From the NCBI GenBank assembly GCA_051453625.1, contig JBOZIK010000001.1:275406144-275462939 (forward strand): 56,796 nucleotides of DNA, written 5' to 3'. Position 1 is the first letter of the stretch. Every line of letters starts with the position of its first letter. Both the position numbers and the translations under genes were made by a program. Source of the stretch: Welwitschia mirabilis (Eukaryota; Gnetophyta; Gnetopsida; Welwitschiales). Positions 12,232-23,245 of this stretch are shown piece after piece. A model generated the notes under the pieces. It did not search any database, had not been told where the DNA came from, and saw only the letters and a program-made list of their open reading frames with translations.

Positions 12232-13950
12232 AGTGACATGATAGCCATAGTGAGGCATGCATAAAATTTACATTACTATAACAATTTTTAGTTATTTTTA
12301 TTTTTTTCTTTTTTTGTAGTTATTTTCTTTTGTTTTTCTATTTTCTTTTCTTTTTCTTTTAGAAGTGGTCCTTTATTCAAGTGGTACCCCAACTATCTTT
12401 TTTTTTTTTTTTTTAAATTTTTTATAACTAGTATATTTTTATNNNNNNNNNNNNNNNNNNNNNNNNNNNNNNNNNNNNNNNNNNNNNNNNNNNNNNNNNN
12501 NNNNNNNNNNNNNNNNNNNNNNNNNNNNNNNNNNNNNNNNNNNNNNNNNNNNNNNNNNNNNNNNNNNNNNNNNNNNNNNNNNNNNNNNNNNNNNNNNNNN
12601 NNNNNNNNNNNNNNNNNNNNNNNNNNNNNNNNNNNNNNNNNNNNNNNNNNNNNNNNNNNNNNNNNNNNNNNNNNNNNNNNNNNNNNNNNNNNNNNNNNNN
12701 NNNNNNNNNNNNNNNNNNNNNNNNNNNNNNNNNNNNNNNNNNNNNNNNNNNNNNNNNNNNNNNNNNNNNNNNNNNNNNNNNNNNNNNNNNNNNNNNNNNN
12801 NNNNNNNNNNNNNNNNNNNNNNNNNNNNNNNNNNNNNNNNNNNNNNNNNNNNNNNNNNNNNNNNNNNNNNNNNNNNNNNNNNNNNNNNNNNNNNNNNNNN
12901 NNNNNNNNNNNNNNNNNNNNNNNNNNNNNNNNNNNNNNNNNNNNNNNNNNNNNNNNNNNNNNNNNNNNNNNNNNNNNNNNNNNNNNNNNNNNNNNNNNNN
13001 NNNNNNNNNNNNNTAGTAGCTGATCAAAGAAATCTAACCTAATAACTTCTTTGTCTTTTTTTTTCCTTTTTTTGGTTTTTTTTCTTTTTCTTTCATTCTT
13101 TATAAAGATTATCTGTAATAGTATATCAAATCTTCTTGTAGGAGGTTGATCTTTTATATGTTTGAAGAAAAGATAAGAAAAATAATGGTAAAAATTATTT
13201 TTTCTCTTTTTCTCTCTACCATCTTTCTATCTCTTCTTCCCTTCTTGATCTTAGATGACTTCCTTAGAAGGTATTTAAACATTAATTTGAAGAAGATCAT
13301 CATTAGTAAAGTTCAAGAAATGCTTTAATACATAATTTTCATTCTTGTATTATTATTTCATTACATTACATTGTAGTCAGTTTTTGCATTTTTTGCATTA
13401 GCCCTTTCCATTATTAACACTCAATCTTAACTTATTAGTTAGCCATAATAACCTACCTTTCTAAACTATTTGTCATTCTTATACTTACATAGTAAACTTT
13501 TGTTAAATTGAGTTTGTGTTAAATAACCAGCACCACTGTCTAGTATCACTAGTACTATCACACTTTTGTAATAAGACTCTTTCATCTTTTGTGTTAAATG
13601 TTTGTAATCCTTTGATACCTTTCATAGACTGTGTGCATTTAGAAATGTGATTTTTACTGATAGTTTTCTTATGTTACATTAATTTGTAATGAACATCTGA
13701 TAATAGACTATATCAAATCCCTATCAATTCTAAAATAAACCACGATTCAGATCATGAGAGTAACCATATCTCTAAAGGTCATCCATGTAAGAGATCTTAA
13801 GAAAAATTAAACAATCCATTACCTTTTCAGTCTTATAACTTTAAAGTAACTTTAATCTCAATAAATCTAAACATAATTTGAAATAATACCTCCACCCATA
13901 ATATCTAAGTACATCTTGATGTATTGTTCAATCTTCCAATGTAAATAAAA
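12232..13950 (+). other. Leader of element B with a 571-N gap
   Basis: The untranslated leader between primer site and gag. It has T-rich tracts (12298-12360 and 12393-12422; 13050-13100), common in Athila leaders. Positions 12443-13013 are N. The small open frame 13146-13328 is a low-complexity Phe/Leu/Ser peptide that matches nothing I recognise; I do not call it a gene. Confidence 0.55.
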
Positions 13951-14881
13951 TTGGATTCAAGCTAGCAATCATTTAACTACTTATACATTTTTCATAGTTT
14001 AGAATCTAAAGATTCCTACCTATATCATAAAGACTTCAAGTATGTGCTCTTAACAATTCCTCAAGGGCATAACATAGCTAGTGTACTTAGGTTAACTTTT
14101 TTTTTTTTTTTTGTTTCTTTAAAGAGAAATCAAAGTCTTACCTATACACATTAAAATGCATTTCATCACAAATCGAGTAAAACTTAATCAAGCTTTCATC
14201 AGAAAATTATTTCCTAGTTACAAGACCAATGCTATTTGATGTGAAATAATGAATTTTCAATAAAAAGACATTGAAAACTTTTTTCACACATTACAAAGAC
14301 TCAAGGATCTACTTCTTAAAAGCCCTTAACATGGATTTAAGTAAGGTAGAATCATAGGCTTCTTTTATGAAAGCCTTTTATTCAACCATAGGCAACTTGT
14401 GGAGATGATGTGTAAAGGTAGTTTCCTAGACTTAGAGATTGATGAAGCATGACATTTCCTTGAAACTATAGTTAAAAGTTTAAAGAATTAGAAGAAGCCT
14501 AATAATCCAACATGATCATAATAACCTTTCAAGTCAACTAGCATCTTCAAAATCCTAGGTAATACTAAAGTCAACTAGAAGTTGGAAGAACTTTCAAATA
14601 CTATTGAGTCTCTTAGCACAATCCTTAAATCTATTATTCCATCACCTCACTATAACATTTGTCTTATTGGTATATATGAAACCTTAGAATGAACATCTAT
14701 TACTATATTTTAAGATGTAGTAAAAGAGCAAGTAAATGTTGTAGGATAACAATCATAAAACCTATGAGAATAAAACTCTGACTCTAATATTTATAACCCC
14801 AGAAAATGATAATTCTAGTCAAGAATAAAATAGTTAACCTAAGAACTCAAATCCTCCTCCAACGTCTTATTAAGATTTCTA
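13951..14881 (+). pseudogene. Athila-like gag of element B, left part
   Basis: Gypsy-type gag (retrotransposon capsid). The reading begins near 13988 with FHSLESKDSYLYHKDFKYV, the family's F-H-G-L-E-S-E-x-P-Y block. It continues after a poly-T run with FPSYKTNAI, then IMNFQ.KDIENFF, RLKDLLLKSP.HGFK, and RQLVEMMCKGSFLDLEIDEA near 14390-14450, all in the family order. The segment 14720-14810 (EQVNVVG ... SNIYNPR) matches the linker before the C-terminal coiled region. Stops and two frame changes disrupt it. It is cut at about 14881 by the LTR of element C and resumes at 22114. The family call is strong because block order and spacing agree. Confidence 0.8.
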
Positions 14882-15203
14882 TGTGTCCCTTAGAGCAAAT
14901 AAAAATCCTAGTAAAACCCTAGTGATGCGCTTACCTTTAAAAGCAGGCTCTTCTTTGTAATAAGTGATGAAGAATATTTNNNNNNNNNNNNNNNNNNNNN
15001 NNNNNNNNNNNNNNNNNNNNNNNNNNNNNNNNNNNNNNNNNNNNNNNNNNNNNNNNNNNNNNNNNNNNNNNNNNNNNNNAGTGATGTGCTTACCTTTAAA
15101 AGCAGGCTCTTCTTTGTAATAAGTGATGAAGAATATTTTGAAGAAATGAAGATTTAATTTTGAAAAAATCTTGCTCATGATTCTTGCTCTTTGTTTTCCA
15201 ACA
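14882..15203 (+). repeat. Left LTR of element C (contains an assembly gap)
   Basis: Positions 15080-15203 and 14921-14979 match the right LTR (21990-22113): ttaaaag.a.gctctt, aataagt.atgaagaatatt and atgattcttgct. The 59 bases before the 100-N gap (14921-14979) are repeated after it (15080-15138) with one difference, so the true LTR is about 160-175 bp. The 5' boundary at 14882 is inferred from the right copy. Confidence 0.65.
14980..15079. other. 100-N gap with duplicated flanks
   Basis: Fixed-length N run. The 59 bases on its left recur on its right with a single mismatch, the mark of two overlapping contigs that were not merged. Confidence 0.9.
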
Positions 15204-15205
15204 AG

Positions 15206-15218
15206 TGATATTAGAGCT
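15206..15218 (+). promoter_or_regulatory. Initiator-Met primer binding site of element C
   Basis: TGATATTAGAGCT, two bases after the LTR end, matches TGGTATCAGAGCT at 11 of 13; both changes are transitions. Confidence 0.8.
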
Positions 15219-16703
15219 TTGGAGGAGATCTTGTGGAGCTATCTTTGGTCATTCTTGAGCTTTATAGCTTCTTGTGATTCATTTGGATTTTTTGGGTCCT
15301 CTTCAAGGGTTCTTGGGATTTTTTTATTTGTTTGTTTATTTTTTCTAGCCTATTATTTTTCCTCTTTTTATCTTTTCACTCTTTTTAAAGTATTTTTATA
15401 AAATAAAAATTAAAAATTTTTGGGAAATGGGCTTTGCTTGGCAAAATATAACTCTTTTTTTTAAGAGGCTTATATTTTTCCTTTAACATTTCCTTTTAGA
15501 AAATCCAAGTTATTACTTGTAAATGGGTTTTTTCCCCTAAATGGGCATTTTTTTATGGATTCCTTTTTTTAAGGAAATTTAAATTTAATTTTAAAAGAAA
15601 ATATATTTATTTCTTTAAGAATAAATATACATATTTTTTCAAAAGTAGAAAAAATATTTTTTTAGGTATTGTAATTAGTATTATTTTAACCATTAACCAA
15701 GGCTTTTTTGATAATCAACCTTATCACTTTCCTGCTATCTCTACTAAGATATGACCATCTATTGCTATGCTGTGTCAATCACAATAGTAACTTTCCTATT
15801 AGTGTGCTATTGATCCTCTACCACTATGATTTCCCTGCTTGCCATTGTCTTACCCTTTCCTTCTAACATATTTCTGATTCTTGCTTATGTTATGATAATT
15901 CTGTCTTTGCAGAAAATTAGTTTGTTTGTGATCCATGCATCCATTATTATAATTATATGTCTACAGAAAATCTATGATAGATTTTGATAAAGATTATTTA
16001 TTTTGAATTTGGATGTGCTTTGAAATTCTTTTAGCTATGAAGCTTTCACACTCAAACTCCTTTTTCGCTTTCTTATCTAACCACCTTACCTATTATGCTC
16101 AACTGCTATTTTTTAGTATGTGATCACTTACTACATTCTCCATCAAGCTCCCTCATGGCTATAATGTTTCTCTCCATCAACATTGGTCTATTATCGATCT
16201 ACCTATTATTTTTTACTCTATCACTTACTCCTATTACTAGTTCACTAGTGTTGTCTATCTGTAGTACTTCTCGCTATTAGTCCACTAGGACTTGAGCTTC
16301 TCGTATGGTTTGCCTCTTGTAGCTACTTGAAATACCAACTGTGCTATCTATGTTATCAATTTTCTTGTTGTTACTCTGAATTTCGTTATCATATCATGCT
16401 TAGCCACTACCACACTTTGTTGCCTGTATTACTGCTCTGCATTGCTACTATTACCACCTACTTTCTGATGCTATTATCTATCACATGCTATTGTAGTCCA
16501 TGCCTGCCTCTGCATGTTTCTTTGCCATGTGATACTATGATTTATGCCTCCGTCTACTTATGCTATGATTTGCTTTTGTTATTGCTGCATGCTACCTTGT
16601 TTATCCATTGCATGTTGCCACCTATTTATGCTCTTTCTATGCTACTATTATTCCTTTATTTACTAGCACTCTTATTTATTTATATTAATGCTATTGTTAA
16701 ATG
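15219..16703 (+). other. Pyrimidine-rich part of the long leader of C
   Basis: No protein domain is recognisable. From about 15700 to 16700 the strand is strikingly G-poor and C/T-rich for this window, with the word tgctat or gctatt recurring more than ten times. Open frames 16095-16280 and 16327-16710 encode Leu/Ile/Cys/Tyr-rich peptides that follow from this composition, so I do not call them genes. It may be an old low-complexity repeat or part of another insertion. Confidence 0.4.
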
Positions 16704-16779
16704 CCACTAGTGCCTTGGTGTTGTGGTTAAGAACTTTGATTGCTAATCTATGGATCATAGGTTCAAATTTAAGGTAGTG
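16704..16779 (+). repeat. tRNA-like sequence, probable SINE head or decayed tRNA
   Basis: An A-box-like ttggtgttgtggttaag (16715-16731) is followed 32 bp later by a B-box-like aggttcaaat (16759-16768), the split RNA polymerase III promoter of tRNA genes. Between them attgctaat could be an anticodon loop reading GCT. End pairing cacta (16705-16709) with tagtg (16775-16779) fits an acceptor stem; T- and anticodon-stem pairing is poor. It is therefore more likely a tRNA-derived SINE head or tRNA pseudogene than a working tRNA. Confidence 0.4.
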
Positions 16780-18650
16780 ATAGAAGTGGTTTTTACTTTA
16801 AAATTTGTGTTACCTTTTTACCTATTATGCACACATGAAAAATTTTCAATCATTACTTATCTTTTAACTCTATCTCATGCATATATATTTTCTAAGCAAT
16901 TACTAAGCCATTGCGTAATTTTGGGCAGATCTACTTTAGGTAGCAATTATCTAGATTTTAGCTCTCTTTTACGCACACATAAAATTTTATGCATTTCTTT
17001 TATTTTTGAGCATTTTAAGTAATGTTTTGAGTTTTTTTAGGCATTTTTCAAACTCGTAAATTCAAAACTCATTTTTTTTCATCAAATCAACTTGAAATGT
17101 TGAGCAAAGTTCCTCGATTTGCTTTTTTTAAGCTTTTTTTTTTTTAGTTTTGAGCTCTTATTTTTATTTATTTTGAGCTTCTTGAGATTTATGGAATTTC
17201 TAGTTTTGCAAGTCAAATATTTCTTATTAAGTCAAGTTGAGATGTGGAGTAAGATCCCTTAAATTTATTTTTTTAATTTCTCTTGAACTATTTTTTATGA
17301 TTTGGATAAATTAAGCTAAGTTGGATGGTGAACAACATCTACTTTTCTTAACTATACCATAATCAATCCCTTTTTTTGTTGTGCACTGGTCTTTTACTTT
17401 CTCTTTACACTTAATAATTTTAGTACTTGTGCTTAAGTAAAGTAATAAAAATGAAAATTTTATTACTCTTATAATGATTTTTGATTACTAGTGGGCACGA
17501 GGAGCCTTATGTAGATAGAATTTATGTGAGGCTTTAGACTGCCTTTTAAAGCTTATTGTGTAGTATTAATCACCATAACTACAAAGTTTGAGCCATAAAA
17601 AAAGCTATAATTTTCTTAAGTTAAAATATCCTAGGTGCTCCAAGGTTTAGATTCCCACATATGCAGTTGTAATCAAGGGTATACTAGGTGAAGGCCAAAG
17701 GCATAGTGGTAGGGTTTACTTGGATTTCATCATTAAGAGACATAGATTAATAAAATTTAAAATTTACTAAGGTATAAGTAGATCATCAACAATGCATGGC
17801 ACTATTTCTTAACAGAGGGTATATAACTAAGGTAACTGAAACTAGATGACAACTTGGAAGCCTTATTTACATGATTCACATTTTATCTTTTTACTTCCTT
17901 AGAAGACAAGGGTACTATTTTTGAAGGGGATGTGATCACTATTTAAATTTGAGAGCATACTTTAAAATTAACCAATTTTAGCATTTTCACCACCTAATAA
18001 TCAATTTAGGTTGCCTACACTGAAATCCACTTCCTTCACATTTAGAGATTTTAAACAACGTACCTTTATTTTTCTTTATCATATGTGTAGATATCATGGG
18101 TTAAGGAGGATTTCTTGGTTGTTATACTTTGTGGTTTAGATAAATCACTCAATTTTTTAGGCTTTATTCCTTTTTTTATAAATATACCTCTCCTTCATGA
18201 CATTTTTGTCTTTTTGCTTTACTTACCTTATAACTTGGATAGATCACTTGAAATTATGGATGACAACACAATTCCTTTTCTTATGACTATACTATTTCTT
18301 AATCCTAATTTTCTTATATTATTTTTTGGATTTGAATAGATTTCTATGTGAGATGAATAGATAGCTTTTAATTGTGGATGTGAGTAAGATTCCTTTAATT
18401 CTTAACTTTGCCTTATAGCTTATTAACTCTCTTCTAGTATTCATTGTTATTCCACCATGATATCCTATTTAGAGGATAAGGTTTAGTGCTTATTAGAGTT
18501 ATTCACAACATACTGATAACTAGAATAATGAAAAACATTAGAGTTACTCTTTAAGATGATCAATCATGAGAGGTTTGACATGAGGACTTCATGTCAACTA
18601 TGTGAATTTATGATTATAAATAATAATTCTTAACAAATAATCATACACCT
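16780..18650 (+). other. Rest of the leader of C, no recognisable gene
   Basis: AT-rich sequence with several loosely similar segments (17092, 17233, 17321, 18228 and 18360) of the form (a/g)ttg.gatgt.gag.aa.at.cc, which may be a decayed tandem repeat. The open frames 16750-17022 and 18115-18339 are hydrophobic and unrecognised. Confidence 0.4.
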
Positions 18651-19430
18651 CTTTAGGATGTGTTTGAAGAAGCTACTTGTCAAGATATTAATGGAAAATT
18701 AATAGAGATTATCTAAAAATCTATTTTCTATTAGCATAAGAAGTTGATTGAGTAGACCAGAATAAGATACACCAACTTCTATACCTTGAGGGACATAATA
18801 TACTTCAAAAATTATTTGGAGTTCTTTAACTTAATAACTTACATGAATAATTTACTTTATAAGAAAGGAAAGATGAGATAATTAATTACATAGATGCAAG
18901 ACATCAGGGCAAGGATAGTTGATATTAATTTATAAAAGTAAGTTTGCATTCATTATGTCAACTTAACCTATTATTGAATCTTCTTTTCCTAGTTATATTA
19001 TGTTGCTACATAGTAGTAAGAAATTAAATAATATAACTTTGATATGCTTAGTAAGTATCTCATTTCCACTAAAGCTCAATTCAACTTTATCAGATATTCT
19101 TCCTTGAATGCCATATGTAAAGTTTATTATTATTGTGGGTCTTCTTATTAAAGTACATAGTCTATTAGCAAATTTCATATACAAAAGGAATTACATCATG
19201 ATAAGGATAAGGCTATGTAGAAATAGCTAAATAAAAATCCTAATCAAACTAAAAAAAAAAAAGAAGCAAGTTTAGAATACCATCACTTTAAAAATAAAAA
19301 CTCTCATTGCTCACTATGTGTAATACAAGATCATACTATGAACTTTTATAGGATTTCTTTAGACAAGATAAAGTCTACACCTAAGGAAAATGTAGCTACT
19401 AAAAGAATATTATTTTCTTGATGATTCTAA
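18651..19430 (+). pseudogene. Copia gag remnant of element C
   Basis: Strongly decayed gag. The clearest block is near 19305-19360, reading CSLCVIQDHTMNF-YRISLD. This is the C-x2-C-x4-H knuckle followed by the C-Y-K/R-x-H-G-Y-P segment typical of copia gag, with the last Cys and the Gly lost. Upstream, 18865-18915 (KDEIINYIDARHQG) resembles a gag capsid helix but is weak. Stops are frequent, no start codon can be chosen and no product is expected. Its position between the leader and the protease at about 19505 is the expected one. Confidence 0.45.
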
Positions 19431-20595
19431 AAATTTTAAATTAAATGAAGTATTTGTAAAACTTGATTTTATTGAAATGAGTGAGGACATACCTTATGAG
19501 GATACATAAATTATTGACATAGGTAAAACTTATTACATGACTTATTGATGTAATATTTTAATGACTTTATTGAAGCAACAAGTCATGTCTATTTAGTAGA
19601 CAGAACTTCAACTCCTATGGAAGGCTATGGTTTTGTTTCCCTTAACTTAACATTGTTGTCTCCATAAACTATTTCATATGTTTTGTATGTTTCTTCTTTA
19701 AGGATACATCTTCCATTGCTTTTTACTCTAATACAAGAAGATCACTCCATGTCCTTGACATGATAATAATCAATAACTAGTTATGAAAAACTACATGGAT
19801 GAAAAAATCGTTCATCTTAATGATTGTGTTAAAATGTAAGAGATCACCTGCATAGTTTCATAGGATGAGATTTCTCCCTTACTATTATGGCATGCTCCAC
19901 TAGGACATACTACTTGTCATATAATGAATGCAATATCTGAGAATGACCATTAATACCTTTTATTAATTTCGTAGAATTTTCCTTAGTGTAAGGCATGTAT
20001 TATGAGTAAGGATGCTCGATAACAGTTGGCATCAAGTAATTAATATGTTATTTGAAAACTTTTATTTATTCACAATGATATTTATGAACCTATACTAGTT
20101 TCCAATCTCCATGGATTTTATTACCTTATATATTTTATTAATAACTATTCTTAAATGGCTTGGATATATTTCATCAAATCTTATTCACAAGCTTTATATA
20201 TGTTTAAGAAGTAAAAAACTAACGTGAAAAATCAAGTTGACTATCAATTAGATATTTCTACTTAGATGATGATGGTCAGGTTACATCTATTAAGTTCAAA
20301 GACTTTTTCACTTTTGAAGGGATTAAAAATTTGAAGATCTATCCCAAAACATCCTAGACAAAATGGCATTGCTAAGTTATTTAATCACACTATCATGGTT
20401 ATGTCACTTTCCATGATTATTTTATTTATTATAAGACCTACGTTTAGGGTGAAGTAGTGAATATAGTAGTACATCTTAATAATTATATTAGTTAATATAC
20501 TGAAAAAGGCATATCTCAGCTAAAAAAGTGGTATGGATACAAGCCAAAGTTAAATAATTTTCATATTTTTAGTCGAAAGTAATAAATCTATATTC
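19431..20595 (+). pseudogene. Copia protease and integrase core of element C
   Basis: Protease: near 19505-19545, DT*IIDIGKTYYMT replaces the family W-I-I-D-S-G-A-x-x-H-M-T; the catalytic Asp is kept but Ser-Gly became Ile-Gly. Integrase: from about 19888, LWHAPLGHTTCHIMNAISE is the pre-integrase zinc-binding block. From about 20050, PLFIHNDIYEPILV, GFYYLIYFINNYS and WIYFIKSYSQALYMFKK follow the DDE core order, with the first catalytic Asp present in HNDIY. The second catalytic region is scrambled (near 20260-20275). HPRQNGIAKLFNHTI near 20345-20400 is the H-x-P-Q-Q-N-G-x-A-E-R segment. The call is confident for integrase, moderate for protease. Confidence 0.75.
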
Positions 20596-21028
20596 TAAGT
20601 GAACATCATGATAAATTTGAATCACATACTAACATTGGCATCTTTATGGAATATTAAATTGACTAGAAGAATTATTAAGTGTATTTTTCAGAGCACTATA
20701 AGATCATTGTTTCTTGTGATATTACCTTAGAAAATACTTTAAATACCTTAGAAAATACTTTAGATAATGATTGTCAACTTGATTCTTCAAAGCTTTATCC
20801 TTCCTCTAATTTAAGTGAACATCATGGTAAATTTGAAGCACATACTAACATTGGCATCTTTATGGAATATTAAATTGACTAGAAGAATTATCAAGTGTAT
20901 TTTTCAGAGCATTTTAAGATCATTTTTTCTTGTGATATTACCTTAGAAAATACTTTGAATACCTTAGAAAATACTTTGAATAATGATTCTCAACTTGATC
21001 CTTCAAAGCTTTATCCTTCCTCTAATTT
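20596..21028 (+). repeat. In-frame 216-bp tandem duplication in pol of C
   Basis: Two adjacent copies, 20596-20811 and 20812-21027 (boundaries uncertain by one or two bases), are about 95% identical. 216 bp is 72 codons and both copies stay in the same frame (open 20679-20873 and 20895-21122). The stretch corresponds to the variable linker after integrase, where copia proteins have a C-I-F-x-G-Y block. Inside each copy an 18-bp unit (accttagaaaatactttt-like) is itself repeated, giving ENTLNTLENTL; that small duplication must be older than the large one. Confidence 0.9.
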
Positions 21029-21600
21029 AATGATCATATTAGATGCTCAATGTCCTATAGTTAAGGGAAAAGAAATGATCACTAGTAATTCTTTCGTTTC
21101 TTCTATGATATGTCTACTTTGAAACCTATAGGAATTGATAAATTTTGCACTTCTAGCATACTTAATCATTGTTCTAGTAGTAATTGAAAGAATCTAATAA
21201 TACTAAGAGATGACATTGACATACATGGTTAGAGTCTATTCTTCAAGATGTTTATGATGATGAAAGGATAAAAATATAACCAAACATGGCTTATATACAA
21301 CTTCTAATAATGATGATGACTAGATTCACTTAATCTTTAATGATAAACTAATTTTTTAAAAAAAATCATTCTACATAATCAATGGGTCTAAGCCATAAAA
21401 AAAGAATACTATGCAATTATAGAAAATGGTACATGGAAGTTGATCCATAAACCTAAGAAACTTATACAACATGAAGTTATTACACAAGTACCCCATTCGA
21501 CTGTAGAGCCAAAAACTAATATTTAGATAACATACTTGATTAAGAAAAGTTATAGCACTTTCAATCTAAACTAAATTAATAATGAGGTAATTTAAACTTA
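21029..21600 (+). pseudogene. Linker and first part of reverse transcriptase of C, then truncation
   Basis: After the duplication the frame stays open to 21122 with a low-similarity linker. Near 21410-21455, YAIIENGTWKLIHKPKK is the opening of copia reverse transcriptase (compare L-x-x-N-x-T-W-x-L-V-P-x-P). From about 21480 the match is lost: no LYGLKQ block, no YVDD box and no RNase H before the right LTR. A deletion removed most of the polymerase. Confidence 0.65.
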
Positions 21601-21662
21601 TTTTTTCTTATACATTATAGGCTTCATTTAACGTTTAAGTTTTTGTGTGAAGTCATTCTTGA

Positions 21663-21765
21663 TCCTAATACTATGAGATGTGTAATATGATTTTGTCCTA
21701 ATACTACAACATGTGTAATACATTTTTTATCCTAGCATTATGAGATGTGTAATATGCATGATAGT
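21663..21765 (+). repeat. Three-copy 33/34-bp tandem repeat in 3' region of C
   Basis: Units starting at 21663, 21696 and 21730 share tccta.(t/c)att followed by a.atgtgtaatatg. Copies one and three are more alike than copy two. It lies between the reverse transcriptase break and the polypurine tract. Confidence 0.8.
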
Positions 21766-21927
21766 CTTATCTACTATGGGATGTATAGCAAAAAATTAAG
21801 TACTTCTTTAATGAAGTAGCTCCATTACACGGTAACTCTTTTAAAGAGGTTTTATTGTAGGATGTATTCCCAATGTTTTCTTTTGAGTACTTTAGTCTTC
21901 ACTTGAAAGAGAATGTATTTCTACATT

Positions 21928-21938
21928 AAGAAGGGAAT
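21928..21938 (+). promoter_or_regulatory. Polypurine tract of element C
   Basis: aagaagggaat immediately precedes the TG that starts the right LTR. It would have primed plus-strand synthesis. Confidence 0.6.
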
Positions 21939-22113
21939 TGCTAAGGTTTGTATGCATACCATGATCCTATGCCTAAAACATGAAACCATAATGGTATTCT
22001 TGCATTTAAAAGTAAGCTCTTTTTTACAATAAGTAATGAAGAATATTATGGAAAAATAAAGATTTGATTTTGAAAGAATATTGATTATGATTCTTGCTTT
22101 TTATTTTTTAATA
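21939..22113 (+). repeat. Right LTR of element C
   Basis: It starts with TGCTAAGG after a polypurine tract and ends at the base matching the left LTR end (aata here, aaca on the left). It has a polyadenylation-like aataaag near 22063. At 175 bp it is a short LTR, unlike the kilobase LTRs of A, B, D and E. Confidence 0.7.
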
Positions 22114-23245
22114 CTTTAAAATCCTTGGAAAAAATACTTAATAGGTTTGTAAAAACCCAATAACATGTCAATACCATGCAATAAGATTTTAATTAACAAA
22201 CCTCTTTCACATTACAAAGTTAGAATAAGGTATGTATCAATTAAGTCAAACCATTACACAGATCTTTACATCACTCAACTAACATAGTAAGAGTAAGCTT
22301 GCTATTACATATGAACTTAAACATGGATATTGTAGATTGATGGACGATTTATAGATTAAAGAAATTAAGGATATCCATTTGAAAAGTAATAAGAAAATCA
22401 ACAATGGGATAGAAGAGAAATGATCACAAGAAGAAAGTCAAGAAAGTGAAAAAGCATTAGGTAGATGTTCTAACTTATAAAAAACCCTTATCTGTTCCTC
22501 AATAAATTAGTGAAAATAAATTAGCTAAGAAGAAATAAGAAGCCATTGATATTTTCAAAAAAGTGAAGATCAACATTCCTCTTTTAGAAGCTATTAAGTA
22601 AGTATTCTCATATGTCAAATTCTTATAGGAATTGTGTACTATTAAGAGAAGGATGAATGTGAAGACCAAATCCTTCCTTATCCACAAAAATAGTGCTATT
22701 ATTTAGAATTAAATCCCCCCAAAAATACAAATATCTAGGATGTCTGAAAATAACCATCATGATAGGAAATACACACTTCAAACAAGCCTTGTTAGATCTT
22801 AGAACTAATGTAAATTTTTTACCTCATTATATCTATAAGGAACTTAGTATAACTAATATTAAAAATAGTAAATTCTAGTTGCAACTAGATGATAATTCTT
22901 TGAACCCACCTTAGGTTATAGTAGAAGACATTATTATCTAAGTATAAAACTGTTACTTCATCCACAATAGAAAACTGTTACTTTTTCATGGACTTTATAG
23001 TTTTGAAGATGGAAAAAACTGGAAATAATTCCATTCTAATCATCTTGGATAGACCTTTTCTTGATATTTATAGTACTCTTATCAACTATAGGAATAATCC
23101 TACAAATATTTTATTTACCAACATGACTATTAAATTAAATGTCTTTAATTCCATAAAACAACTTAAGGATTTTGAAAGAGTTGAGTTTATTAAAAGTTTT
23201 GATGATGATCTTGAGATATCTTCTTATTCCATCTTTTCATAAGTA
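22114..23245 (+). pseudogene. Athila-like gag end and protease of element B, right part
   Basis: The reading resumes exactly after C with KSLEKILNRFVKTQ (22116-22160), the coiled segment that follows the gag linker seen left of C. Near 22480-22660 come KPLSVPQ, LAKKK.EAIDIFKKVKINIP and KFL.ELCTIKRRM, the Athila/Tat gag-protease linker in family order. The protease follows in frame 22693-22878: GNTHFKQALLDL then N-F-L-P. The catalytic D is present, but the family D-L-G-A-S is here D-L-R-T-N. The frame 22988-23242 continues with MDFIVLKMEKTG and DRPFLDIYSTLINYRNN, the V-D-F-x-V-L-D and G-R-P-F-L blocks. Asp-for-Gly in DRPF and several stops show it is dead. Confidence is high for the family. 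Confidence 0.85.

Larger units (their letters stand above)
14882..22113 (+). mobile_element. Short-LTR Ty1/copia element C inserted in gag of B
   Basis: Short direct repeats (right copy 21939-22113, 175 bp; left copy 14882-15203 including an assembly gap with duplicated flanks) bound an initiator-Met primer site, a copia gag knuckle, protease, integrase and the first residues of reverse transcriptase. Most of reverse transcriptase and all of RNase H are missing, while the leader (15219-18650) is unusually long. The left LTR start is less certain than the right one. Confidence 0.75.

Noticed and set aside
16095-17022. Three consecutive plus-strand frames encoding hydrophobic Leu/Ile/Cys/Tyr-rich peptides
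   Set aside because: The residue pattern follows from C/T-rich, tgctat-rich DNA; no family motif, no codon-level constraint visible, and the frames are separated by stops.
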